From Castanea sativa (taxonomy: Eukaryota > Streptophyta > Magnoliopsida > Fagales > Fagaceae): a stretch of 64,000 nt of DNA. Where the stretch lies: contig NC_134021.1 in NCBI RefSeq assembly GCF_040712315.1, positions 32,213,501 to 32,277,500 of the forward strand. The letters run 5' to 3'. Every line of letters starts with the position of its first letter. The first letter of the stretch is position 1. The notes beneath the pieces were generated by a model. The model was not told where the DNA came from. It searched no databases and saw nothing but the letters and a program-made list of their open reading frames with translations. The position numbers were made by a program, and so were the translations under genes. Below, piece by piece: positions 48,101-61,600 of this stretch.

Positions 48101-51100
48101 CTTGAGATGGATCTAGGCATGACTAAAATGGTGGATTCACACATCTATGGGCATTTTCTTGGCCGAACTTCTTCGGAGCTTGTTGATTGCTGGGTTTGTG
48201 GACTTCAGTGTCAAGGGAGGAGTTGAAGCTGGAAATGTGAGTTGTGGGAGTGTGTTTCAAGGGATGGAGGTCTAGGGTGTCCTGCTGAATGCAGTTATCG
48301 TGACTGATCAGCCCAATTTAGAAGTGGTACCATCGAAGGCAGATTGTGGTCTACCTAAGTTGTGTGTTTCGTTGGTGGAGGAAGAGGTTTTATCAAATAT
48401 GGGTTTGGGTGCAGAGGAGAGGTTTTTAGATTGTAGCCCGCTAATTACTATTGTTCCTCCTGGGTTGGCTTTGTTGGGCGAAGTGCACAATGGTACTGAG
48501 GTAATGGGTCTGGATAGTCCGCTGGATATTTCTAAATGTGTGAAGCACAGAATCCCAGGTTTTGGTAAGTTGGTTGGGCTCCCTGTGAGTCATCATGAGA
48601 AGTTGTGCATTGCTTATCTTCAAAGGCTAGAAAAGGAGATGGAGGATGCCAACCTGTTGTGGAGAAAAGCAACTATTAATCGAACTGTAGTTACTTCTAC
48701 TTGTAAAGGGAAGAGAGAGTTGAAGAATTTAATCTCCTCAATTAATTATGATGGGAGGTAGAGTGTTGGTTGTACAGTAGATATTGTAGTTGGGAAATAT
48801 TTGTTTTTATGAAGTTGAAAATGATCTCGTGGAATGTTAGAGGCTTGAATGATTCTCCAAAATGTCTGGTAGTGTGAAGCTTGTTACGTGAGTGGAATTG
48901 TGATGTAGTATGCCTTCAAGAAACAAAGCTTGCTAACATGGATAGACGGATGGTTTGTAGCCTATGGAGTCATCCTTTTGTAGATTGGGTGGTTTTAGAT
49001 GCTGATCATACCACTGGTGGAGTTTTGATTATGTGGGATAGGAGGGTTTTAGAAAAGTTGGAGGTCTTGGTGGGTTCTTTTTTAGTGTCGGTTCAGTGGT
49101 AAGGTGTGGAAGATGGATTTATTTGGGCATGCTCTGGGATTTATGGCCTAAATGCTAACAGTGTGAGGAAGCATATGTGGGATGAGTTGGTTGGTATTCA
49201 GCAATACTAGAATATTCCTTGGTGTTGCATTGGGGATTTTAACGTTATCTGTCTTCCTAGTGAACGAAGGGGTGGTTCTCACCTTACTTCGACTATGGAA
49301 ATGTTTTTTGATTTTATAGAGGATCTTAATTTGACAGATTTTAGGGAGGGAGTTATACTTGGTCTAGTGGTACCGACTAGCCTTCCATGTCTAGGATTGA
49401 CAGAGCTTTGGTTTCTCATGAGTGGGAGGAACACTTTCCGCATGTGATCCAGCGGATTTTACCGCAAGCTATTTCAAGACCATTTCCCAATTCTTTTGGA
49501 GGCAGGGGGTATGGAGAGGGGGAAGAGTCCTTTTAGGTTTGAGAATATGTGGTTGAAGATGGATGGGTTTTGTAATGCACCAAAATCATAAGCAATAAAA
49601 GTCTATTCAATCTAAATAATCCATAAAAATATTAAATAAAAGCAACCAGCAACCTAAAATCTCATCACAAATGTCAGAGCTTTAATCCACCAAAGATAAA
49701 ACATCCTTAAAATAATAATAAAATTCTCAGTTCCACAAAATAATTCGTAACTGTTGTTTTTCAAGAATCTCTACTCCAATGATCCTTCTAATGTATCTGT
49801 AAGGGGGAATAAAGGGGGGGGGGGTGAGATAACTCAATAAGTTGAATTCACTAACATTGGGGTGTGAGAACAAATCTTTTAAATGAATATTCCATACAAC
49901 AAAGTTATAAGTTGCAAAATTATCTGTACTTTAACATCAAATATTTTATATAAAAATATCATTATATTGTGAGCCATCATAATGTACCAATGCCATCATA
50001 TAAACAAATTTTCCTAGACTTTTCTCATGGTTAACGTTTACGCCCTGTTGACAGGGTTGTGATGTCCCCTTTTAGGACTGGAACCCCTTTTTCATCCATT
50101 TTCTAAGGTGGCTCATTTGGAACCTATAGGTGCACTCCCTTGCTAAGGAGCTCCCTTTTCAGATCCTCAATGGTTTACTCCCTTGCTAAGGAGCTACCAA
50201 ACGTGCACTATCCCCTTTTCTGGGACCGTCCTTGCTAAGGACTAGCTACAGTATGATTGTCCCTTCCTAAGGACTAAGTATAACATTGAGCTTTTGATCA
50301 CGACTTGCCATAGGATTCAAAACAAATTCAAGATGCTCACAACAAAAATTCCAGTCATAATACTCAAAATACAAAGATTTATCCACACATACAAGTTTAA
50401 ATAAGTTTAGGTTGTTCCACAAGTTTTTCATATAACACATAATCAACATTTCCATTCAATGCGCACATCAACCATTTATAGATATCAATATATTTATAGA
50501 ATATCAACACATTTCTTTGATATAAGAATAGTTTCATAATCAAAACTGTTTTGGGAAAACCCCCAAAATTAGTAAACACCACTTACCTTTTAGTTGCAAA
50601 AATGAAATCAACCACCCTTGAGTCACAATAAATTAGTAGAATTAGAACCTAACAACACCAAAAATAGGTTTATCAATACACGAATTTCCAACTTAAAATC
50701 AGTTTTCACACTTTAATAGTTTACTCTATCAATATTAAAGCCTACAGAGATGTTAGATTCTTTGAGATATACTTCAGCTTTGTCAGATTTTTGGGCTTAC
50801 AAATGTTGCTGCGTACTGCAGTGGCTTAGAGATGATAACTAACGTCACTAGAATGATGCTGAGGTAGGTATCTAATAACATAATGCAGATTTGTCCATTA
50901 ATATAATCCTAGATATTCATGAAACTTTAATATGGCTGAATGATGGATATCTAATCAATCTAATTTATATCTTAATTTATCAACCCAATGGCCCAAAATT
51001 CCCTTGATGCCACCAAACATAAAGAAATTGGTGGACACGTATTGAACAAAGACAAGGTGTAGATACATGACAGATTGGTTGTGATATTTAGTGAGGCCAT

Positions 51101-54100
51101 ATACAATTATATAATAACCACAAAGCACCCTTTTTCCATTAACATAATCATAGCTTTAGATCCATAACAGCAGCACCTATTATTCTATCAGGTACACAAA
51201 TCATAGATGCCTCCTATAAGCGTGGAAACAATTGCTAGCCATAATATTCCAACTTTCTATATTTACGGCAAAACAAAATCATACCTGCAATCTAACTCAC
51301 AGCCCTAGAGCAGAAAAATAAATTCAACCGTGTGTGCCGCTAAAAGATGGGAAGTCTCCTATTTATATATATATATATATATACCTATAGCTCAAGGATA
51401 AGGCTAGGGTTTTAAAATCATCAAGGCCCATATATATACTTATGACACCTAACTTGGGCCTCATATACCATAATAATTATCTGATTTAAATATTGTAGGC
51501 CCAAATCAATTAAATCCATTTGAGACTCCTCTTTATTTATGCATATGAAATAAATTTATATAAAATTATGGGGTGTTACAGGTTTGTTGATAGAGTTTAT
51601 ATTTGGTGGAATTGTCATTCTTTCTCTAGTACATCTAGTTTTGCGTTTCCTATAAAGCTGCGGGTTCCTAAAAAGTTGTGACCTTTGGCAATATTGGTCG
51701 TTATAAGAAAGAATTACTAGGGGCTTTAAATTTATTAGATGCTAAGAAAGGGATCTTGGACTCCCTGAGGCGGAGATCCATGAGAGAAATTTAGTGAGGT
51801 CTTCTTTCACTGGAAGAGATTTCATGAAGACAGAAGTCGAGAATGTTATGTTTCAAGGAGGTTGATTTATGAGGAGGATCAGAAGTGGCTGCTCAGGTTG
51901 TTCAATTTTATAAAACTTTGTATCAGTAGACAGAGGAGTGGCAGCCTTTTGTGGAACGTTTGGAGTTTGATCAAATTGGGGGTTGAAGAGGGGATGGTTG
52001 GAAAGGAGGTTTGAGGAGGAGATTCTGTCAGTTGTCAAAGATCTAGAGGGGATAAAGCTCCAGGTTCAAAAGGCTTCTCTATGACCTGTTTCCATCAATG
52101 TTGGAGAGTTGTGGAAAAAGACGTCTTAGTGGTCTTTGAAGAGTTCTATCAACATGTAAGTTTGAAAAATCTCTTAATGCTACCTTATAGCCTTAATCCC
52201 AAAGAAGAATGACACCTCTAATATTCGAGATTTCAAACCTATTAGCATGGTGGGGAGTATTTATAAAATCTTGGCTAAGGTTCTGACAAATCGTTTGAAA
52301 GTGGTGTTAGATCAGCTAACATCAGAATCTCATAACAGTTTTGTGGGTGGTAGACAAATCCTTGATTTAGTCCTTATTGCCAATGAGTGTGTTGACAGTT
52401 AAGTGAAGAGTAAGATTTCGGGGTGATTTGTAAGCTAGATATTGAGAAAGTTTATGACCATGTGAATTAAGAGGCTCTTCTAAATTTGCTGTAGAGATTG
52501 GGCTTTGGGGAGAAATGGTGTAGATGGATTCATACCTGTATCTTCACAATTCAATTTTTCGTGTTGGTCAATGGGTCTCCTGCTGATTTTTTTGGTAGTT
52601 CCAGGGGATTGCGTCAAGGGGATCCGTTGTCTCTCATGTAATTTTTTATTATGATGGAGGTGTTTAGTAAGATGCTAAAGAGAATGGAGGGGGCAAGTTT
52701 ACAATGGGTCTCCTGCTGATTTTTTTGGTAGTTCCAGGGGATTGCGTCAAGGGGATCCGTTGTCTCTCATGTAATTTTTTATTATGATGGAGGTGTTTAG
52801 TAGGATGCTAAAGAGAATGGAGGGGGCAAGTTTACTTCGTGGTTTTAAGACTAATAGTAGGAGGGCTGGAGCGGAATGTGTTTCGCATTTGCTGTTTGCT
52901 GATGATACTATCATTTTTTGTGATGCAGATGTGGAACAGATTCTACATGTTCGGTTGTTTCTACTTTGCTTTCAGGCTATGACAGGCTTGAAGGTCAACA
53001 TGTCTAAGAGTGAAAAGGTTCCTATAGGGGAGGTGAATAATGTGCATGCTTTGGCAGAGATTTTGGGTTGTAGGGTTGGATCTTTGCTAATGACTTATCT
53101 TGGTATGTTGTTGGGGGCATCTTAGAAGTCTCCCTTAATTTAAATCCTATTTTGGAAAGAATTGAACAGAAGTTATCTAGGTGGAAGAAACTATATTTGT
53201 TGAAAGGTGGTCAACCGACATTGCTTAAGAGTATGTTATCTAGCCTCCCTACTTATTTTTTTATTATTATCTCTTTTCACCATTCTTACTCATGTGGCTA
53301 ATAAAATTGAGAAGTTGCAAAGGGATTTCTTTTGGGGTGATTCCAAGACACGTCTATTGGAATGGGATAAGGTATGTATGCCTATTGCTATGGGCGGGTT
53401 AGAAATTAGGAAACTGACCACCTTTAATAAAGCCTTACTAGGAAAATGGCTTTGGTGGTTCGGGGTCGAGGAGACTCGGCTTTGGAGGAGGGTAGTAGCT
53501 TCGAAATTTGGAGAGGGGGGGGGTGGACCTCCAAGTTGGGAAGATGTGTTCATGGGTGTGGCTTGTGGAGGAGTATCTAGATGGGTTGGGAAGCTTTTAG
53601 CAAAAACATCCAGTTTAAGGTTGGGGTGGGGAATAGAGTGAAATTTTGGACTAATCACTGGTGTGGAGACCTTCATCTCCATTTGGCTTTTTCGGTCTTG
53701 TACAATATTACTACTAACAAAGCAGCCTCTATAGACTTTTCTCTGTTATGGAAAGGAGCGGGAAATCAGAAAAGTTGGGATGCTTGTTTCATTCGGGGTC
53801 CTGATGATTGGGAGGTGAATGTGGTGGATGATTTCTTTTAGTTCTTGGCATCCAAATTACCTTTAGCAGATGATGGTGATCGTATAAATTGGTAGTTGAT
53901 GGAGAACAGAGATTTTAATATCCATTCATTTTATCATAAGTTGCGTGGTTCTTTTTATGTTGTTTTTCCCTGGAAAGGCATTTGGAAGCTAAGTTGCACT
54001 AACACGGACACGGGTACGGATACGACACGGGTATGGATACGAGAGTACGACAATTTTTGAAAAATAAGGGTACAACATGGCATGAGTACGGCAATTAGAT

Positions 54101-55656
54101 AAGTTATTAAATTTTATATTTAGGCATATTTTTTAATAGAGGAGCAGCTGACTCATTGATTTTTCACTTTCAGTATTCATTTTAGTAAAATCGCCTACAA
54201 TATTTAACTTTAATAAATAAATAAAACTATAGCAGGACGCACAAAAATAAAAATCACTAAATTCATAATAAACATTATAATTTATAAGGCAAAATGAAAG
54301 GTTGAGTAAAGAAACAAAAAAAATTAAAAAAAAAAAAAATCATAATAAAAAGTATAACAAATTGACAGTGAGAGTGGGACAAAAAAAAAAAAAAAACTCG
54401 TTATAACTTATGAGCGAGTAACAGTACACCCATTCACCCAAATATCTGAAAGAAAGAAAGAAAGAAAAAAAAAAAAAAAATAGACAGAGAGAAGAGAACA
54501 GGTCGGACCTGTTGTCCACGCCAATTTGTGATTTTCTTTTCATTTTTTTTTTTCATTGTTGGCGTATCGGACGTGTCAGCACTGTGTCAAAGAAGCGAAA
54601 AACAAAAAGAGACTACTCGGACACCAGAGTCTGACGAGTCTTACCGGTTCTGGTGTCCGACACGTGTTGGACACCGGTACTTCACCAAAAATGGCGTGTC
54701 AGTGCAACCTAGTTTGGAAGGATAAGGCACCCTGTCGTGTCTCCTTCTTTGTTTGGACAGTTGCTTGGGATAGAATTCTCACGGGTTATAACCTATGGTA
54801 GGGGTTTTGATTTTATTGACTGATGTATTATGTGTCAAATTTGTGGGGAAACAGTAGATCATTTGTTCCTACATTGAGGAAAGGCTCATTGGTTGTCGAG
54901 CTTTGTCTTTAGAACTTTTGGGATTCGTGGGTGCTCTCAAGATTGGTAGCAAATTTCCTGTTTGGTTGGTGGAATTTGGTTAGGGAAGTACTCATCTAAC
55001 GTTTGGAATTTAGTTCTGTTGTGTTTGATGTGGTGCATTTGGAGGGAATGCAATCGGTGGACTTTTGAGGACTTAGATAGATCTAATGACAAGTTGCTTG
55101 CTCCTTTTACTGGTTCCCTTTATGATTGGGCTAGGCTTGGGGACTCACATCTAGTGATTCTCTCCCTCCTTTTCTTAGCTCTCTCTTTCTTTGTAATTAA
55201 TTTTCTTTTCTCTTTTTTATAATCTTTGATATGCTGTGTTTTTGCATAAAGCAGTTTTTTTTAATATGCATCTTTTTACTGATCCAAAAAAAAAAAAAAA
55301 AAATTACTGTATTCATCCAATTGTCTATTCAATCAATAATTCAATATCAACCTAGCAAAATTTAACTTAAGTAGATACAGTTTCTTACGAAACATGAAAT
55401 GGGTTGAGGCAAATAGAATATACTAGATCAACATAGTGGTGATTACAGAAATCATCAAAGTAGTTTTTAGAAGGATGTTACGACTGTGCTTTTGATTTCA
55501 AAGAGAAGATTGGCCTTCCCAATAACATGCATCAAAGTTCCAGAACTTCTAATATCTAAAAGAAATCATTTATTAAAATATGGGAAGGCCATTACATTTT
55601 TTTTTTTTTTTGGGTAAGTCAGCCATTAGCCATCACAAACCCCTATCAATAACATG

Positions 55657-55691
<35 letters not shown>

Positions 55692-58600
55692 ATTCCATGA
55701 TATATATACATTATGTTTTGACTCCAAAGTTCATAAAGTTATATTTCATAACCTACAAGTTCAAGTTATTATTATTTTTTAAACTTAAATTATTTGGGGT
55801 GCTGTTCCTCTCTGTGCGATGCGGCTTATATGGAGAGAATTAATCATTGTATGTTTGATGACACTGAGTGCTTGCCCTCAGAAGTGTAACTGTTTTATGA
55901 TTGGATGCTGCACTAAGCTTTCATTCCTTTCCTACTTTGCTGGAATTTTTGGATTTATGGACTCTTCACATTGATTTTTAGCATCCTCTGTTCACTTCCT
56001 GTGCACAATTGCTGTACTGTTATTATCCTTAATTTTTTTTGATAAGTAACTGTTATCATCCTTAATTGAATACAGCTTTCCATTTACTTATCAAAAAAAA
56101 AAAAAAATCATTTGAAATGTAGCAAAAAATTATGCTATTTTTGATTTGGTGGAGACACATGATATGGTAGCTCTCAATTCTCATATGGTGTTGTTGAGTG
56201 TTTCCTTTGTTCTTGATTTTCTTGTTCCTAGATTACCAAATGTTAAATTTTCCTTTGCTTAGGTTGTTGGCGTCGAACCTGCAGAGAGAAGTGTAATCTC
56301 AGGAGAAAACCCAGGTGGGGGCCACTATGTCCTTTTTTTTTCCAGAAAATTTTAATTAATTTGATAATCATTTGCCATTTCTGCTTCAAGAACAATTGTG
56401 GGGCTTTCTATTTATGGCGTGCAAAGCTTTGGTGCAGGTTATTTGCCAAGCATTTTGGATGTTAAATTGCTTGATGAGGTTGTCAAGGTAAAGAAAATTT
56501 TGTTTCCTTTGTTTTAAGATTTCTTTTTGATAGGTAATAAACCCCAATCATCTGCTTTTCACGTTCCGTGAATAGCTGGGACATTGAGGAATATCTAGAG
56601 AGGCATTTAGGAAATCGGTCTGTTTCTATCTCTGTTCATTCCGTTTGAGGCAGAGTATATAATAGGTTCTCTTAAAGATCACAAATAAGTATAATGCCAA
56701 AAACAGCATACATATAATGAAACAAAAATCTCAAGAATAGAACCTTTAGTGCATTCCGTGGGAGCTGATCTCCATCAAAGATGTTCCTCTCCAAATGATC
56801 TACATAATGTAAAGTGGAATTCAATTCCAAATAAAACTACTATTATGCTGTTGGAAAGTCCTTCTACAGCAACCTAATACTCCCACACCACCACCTTAGC
56901 ATCACCAATTGCACTTAGAAAGTAAATACCAAGGACCACATCTCTGTAATAACAGAGCAATGTAGAAAAAGATGATCAACTGCTCAACATCAAACATACC
57001 AATTTGGTTCAGCCTTCAGTTCATTCTATCTGCCCTTCTACTCCATGAAATATTGGAATTTTGGAATATAATATTTCAAACAGAGAATCAACTGATTCTG
57101 ATTCAGTATTCAAAAGCATGCTAGCCTTTTTACATTTCAAAATAGATACCAAAACACTAATATTATCCGCCTGGGGCTTCAAAATCATCACAATGGATCG
57201 AAGCTTACATGTTAGACTCTCAATTTGCCTATGGAGCTCTTCAGATGATTGCAATGTTGACACACAGGGAACAAGAGTTTAACCCAGCTGAGCCTTCCAT
57301 ATACATGAAAACCTTGAAAACTGCCTGTTTTATTTTTCCAACCCAAATGCTCTATAATTATGTTGAGTTCCTAGCATCTGTGTTCCAAATTATATGATCC
57401 AAAACATGATATCCTGGAATGAAAAATTGTTCAATTTTTCTTTTGATTTTTTGAGTTACAAGTAGAAAAAACTGAATCACCGAATTTTGTGGAAGAATGA
57501 ACGCAAAGAGTCAAGGACCATAACACGTATAAAGCTCTACTTATGATGGAGACACCTAATTCTATGGTTAATATGATTTATTCATATATCAAAGTTTAAA
57601 AAGTTCATACTGATGGGAAAAAGGCTTTATTCTTGCTGAGTCAGAAGTATGGCAGCAAATCCTTCTAGGCACCATTTTCTTCAGGTGGATAGTTGTAGTT
57701 TGAAGGGTATTTAGGAGGGTGTTCAACTGTCCTATATTTGTAAATCTGGGGGTTTATTTGGTTACTTTGTAAATGCTCTGATCTTCTTGTGATGTTCTAG
57801 TTTGATTAGAGCTGGGCTTGTGTCTAGGGTGTTGTCTCCTTATTTGAGGGAAAGGGGATGTTTCCTGGTTCTTTGATTGTAAGGTTTAAAGTTTGGTGTT
57901 TTAGCAGAGTCTCTCTGTCCAACTCTGGTTGTATTGTCTTTTGACCCCTGTTTTCTTGTGTTTCAATAATAATAATGTCCTCTGATTCATCAAAAAACAT
58001 AAAAATAAAAAGTTAAGGAGACAACTGCATTATAATATTCATCATTTCATGAAACATGTTTTAAATAAAATATATATTACTCATGCACTGTTCATCTTCT
58101 TGATGCATGATTCTTATAAGGCCGTATAATACCACATAGTGCAATTTTTGTATGCTGATCTCCTTCCTGTTTAATACCAATAGGTTACCAAATGAAATAA
58201 AATAAATTGAAGGGAAATGAGAAAACTTTCAAATCTAAACATTCTTGATCAAAAGCTGCTTCAGCTCCTCTGTTACAGAATTTTTATATAAACCTAAATG
58301 ACCCTACCCTATGGATCTTGGGCTCTAAGTTACTGATAGCTTAAATTAAACCCCTAATTTGTTGGATATACACATTAGCCCACCTCATTACAAAGAAATT
58401 AACCCTTAACATAAAGTGATTTACCTGCCACAATTCTAACTATAAATAGAATTCCTGAAATTCCCTACCAAGTCTGAAAATTTAACTCCCATAAGTCAGT
58501 TTCCTGATACCTTTCCTTTCTTCATGGAATTATTCTTCTCAATCTTAATTGTATCAATTTTTATTTAATTTCTATCCAATGGAAATGGAATATTTTCTTG

Positions 58601-61600
58601 GATTTCTTGATTGCAATGGTTTGTGGAGAGTTCATTTATCTCATTAGAGTCATCACTCAAGTAGATTTTCAATGTTCTTCTCCTGGATGACCAAACTGGA
58701 TTGATGTCTGGAAATACCACTCATCTGGACTTCAGATACATTTGTTTTTTCTTAACTAGTGTCGTCTCCTAGCATGGAGTGCTTTCATTTCAAAATGTAG
58801 TTTCATGAACTGTCTCATACGAAGTTTATTGACCAAAATGTAGGTTACCAATGTGGAAGCTGTTGAAATGGCAAGGAAACTAGCATTGGAGGAAGGCTTG
58901 CTGGTAATATGCCATATTTTTTAACATAGAACATTTTGAAAGTTTTTAATAAAGTACAAAACTACTTCAATATTGTTTTGAACTTTTTCGATATTAAAAT
59001 AAAAACTAGTTCAACTTCGAACTAGTGTTGTTTCCTATGTTCACATTTTAGTCTTTTCTGATTATTGTTTGCAGTGATTTTGAATGCAAAAGCTGAAAAT
59101 TCAGAACCCATTTCATACTATACAACATTTGACAAACATAGGAAGTTCGAAACCAAACTATTGACAGAACCCAGTTTTTTAGTTTTGCAAGCATCCCCTT
59201 CCAAGATATTTCTCTTTTATATTCTGTTCAATGGCCAGGCGATTAGCATTAATGAAAGAACTGATATCTGTTGAGCAATTTTTTATTGTAGGAAGCTTCT
59301 TACTAAGGGGCCAACTTATTCATTGACCTTTAATTTCATCTTCATTTTCATCTCCTGCTAGCTATCACAATGACAGTTATTACGGAAAACATCCCTTCCC
59401 CTCTCATGAATTTGGGTTTGATAATTTAATATTTCATACATGCACCCAGGTTGGTATATCATCAGGAGCTGCTGCAGTTGCTGCAATAAATTTAGCAAGA
59501 AGGCCTGAGAATGCTGGAAAACTTATTGCAGTGAGTACTTTTTATTATTATTTGGCTGTGATTAAAAATATGACTAATGTTGTTAGCTTGCAACATTCAG
59601 AATCTATAGCAAGATCATATGTAGCAGCATTCAACATCATTGATCTTCTCACCAACAAATCAGCAACATGAAAGTATTAGTCACAAAACTAGTATGGGGT
59701 CGGCTATGGATTTTAGTAGACTAATCAGGTTATTCACATGTATTCTTCTCCACTATTTTAAAAAAAAATTATATATTCTATCACTTCCTTAATTAACATG
59801 TTCTTTTTCATTACTTCTATAACTATTATATTTGGAAGTTGTAAAAAATGGTATGTTAAGTAAGAGGATGACAAAGAGTGATTTTGGATAGGATGGAATG
59901 GCAGAGAAGAATACATGCAAATGATCTTGATTAGTTTGTTGAGGATCCATAGCCGAACAATAATTTTCGTTTTCCCCCCTATTTACCTAGAGTTGGAAAA
60001 AAGAAAGATTATGTGTTGGGTTTAGGTTAAGCATAATTAAGGCTTAGTATATAGAATGCAACTATAGGAATACTATTAATAGGGATAGGGAATAGCTATA
60101 ATTGATGGCAAATAAAATTAGAGAGTAATCAATGCATGTATCTTGAGTCGGTTATTTAAAAGAATGAGGAAATTGAGTAAGTCATCCATAGGATTAGGAT
60201 AGAATGGATTGAGAATGAGAAGTGTGTCTAGAGTAATGTTTCGTGATAGAATATATTTGAAGTTAAAACCTATCAAAAAGAAATATTTTTAAAGTTAAAG
60301 GAAAAAGTCTACAGGACTATTATTAGGTTGTTATGATAGAGTTTTGGGCAAGTAAGAATCAACATGTGTTCGTAAAATGAGTTAATGGTAGAGAAGGAAC
60401 GTTGCTAAGTTAGTTCAAAAGAGATTCATATAATCTAATTCCATTAGCTGGTCCGATTGAGTATAAATGTTTCTAATTGAGGTTTCCGTGAGGAAAGAAT
60501 GTGAAGTTTCTTTGTTTTTGCCAATAAACATTAATGGTGACTTGTTCGAAATTTAGAAAAAAATTTCCTTTTATAGTTTTTTTTTTTAGAATCCCATACC
60601 ATAAATATGATCCTTGCTATTGATATTTTATGGGCTTAAAACAGTATAGTCAAGGGCGAGCTAGGCACTCAAGGTGAGTGCTTGAGCGCCGTAAACAGAC
60701 TGTGAGGCACTTTAGGTGAGGGCCTCAATGAAATATGGCAAAAACAAAGGAGAATGGGGGAAAAAAAATTAAAAAGAAGAAAAATTCCCATTCTGAATTG
60801 CTATAGGAAGTACAATTTTCATTGTAGAACTTTTGCAATATTAGAGCTTTAACTGAAAAAATCTTCATGTTTTAAGCGTTTGAAAAATTATAGTAAATAG
60901 TGCTTTAAAGTTCCTCGAACTCACTAGGATAAAATTTTCCTCCAAATCAGGTTGGAAGAATCATTTCTAATCCATTATGTTGCAGTTCAGATGACCATCC
61001 ATTTATATTAATAACATGATTCATTAAGTTGTCTAAGCAATTCACATGACTATTACACTCCATTTGTCTCAATGTAAAATATTTTACATATAAAAAATTT
61101 ACTGTAAAATATTTTCATTGAAAACATTTTCTAGTGTTTGGTAAGATTAGACATTTGAAAATGTAAGCAGCCAGCAGCCACCAAATACAAGCACAAACCA
61201 CCACCAACCACCCAAAATATTGGAAAGAGAAAAATAAAATAGCCATTACCGCCCCGCTGCCACCAAAATGTAGTGACTGAACACCACCAATCGCGTGGCC
61301 ACACCACCACCACAACAACAACCACCAACAAGAAGCAACAATACCAAATGAAAACAAAAATTCCAAAATCAAAGATCAATGAAACCCACCCTTATTCAGC
61401 CACCATCAAAACCCACGAACCACCACAACTATAGCACTGCCGGCCACCAAAACCAATCGCCGAACTCAAAACTAAACCTGAAAACACCAAACCCAGCCCA
61501 CCAAAACCCAACACCGACGACCCACCCCACCACTGAGAGAGAGACAACAACACTCAAATCTGACGACAACCCACCCCACTACCGACCTTATCACTGATCT

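Larger units (their letters stand above)
48809..55220 (+). pseudogene. L1 ORF2 remnant (plus-strand element)
   Basis: The endonuclease start is [15 protein letters not shown], with a TGA soon after, then [17 protein letters not shown] and [19 protein letters not shown] pieces follow the solo LTR, including [19 protein letters not shown] (52870-52930) and [17 protein letters not shown]. The C-terminal [19 protein letters not shown] ends near 55220. Breaks include many stops, the 2010-bp LTR, a 133-bp duplication and the 724-bp element. Confidence 0.78.
46430..55304 (+). mobile_element. Degenerate L1 LINE carrying two nested insertions
   Basis: It reads from an ORF1 region (46683-48761) through ORF2 (48809-55220) to a poly-A tail (55287-55304). 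Inside are a solo LTR (49571-51580) and a hAT-like element (53989-54712). Taking both away leaves about 6.1 kb. Many stops and shifts are present. The 5' edge is approximate and no TSD was recognised. It lies head to head with the minus-strand L1. Confidence 0.75.
36914..56262 (+). other. Intron 5 of the cysteine synthase gene, 19.3 kb, filled with transposons
   Basis: The donor is gtacag|gttagg and the acceptor tttgcttag|gttgtt. The flanking exons join in frame (NKKVQ then VVGVEP). It contains two long L1s in opposite orientations, at least three truncated LINE 3' ends, a Tourist-like MITE, a solo LTR and a hAT-like element. No host exon lies inside. Confidence 0.88.

Noticed and set aside
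53290..53682. 130-aa minus-strand ORF
   Set aside because: It is the reverse frame of the L1 ORF2 remnant.
57021..57263. 80-aa minus-strand ORF in intron 7
   Set aside because: No recognisable domain and no second piece, probably chance.
61115..61379. Trp/Val/Gly-rich minus-strand ORFs of 82-85 aa
   Set aside because: They come from a CCA/CAC-rich low-complexity block inside a TIR element.
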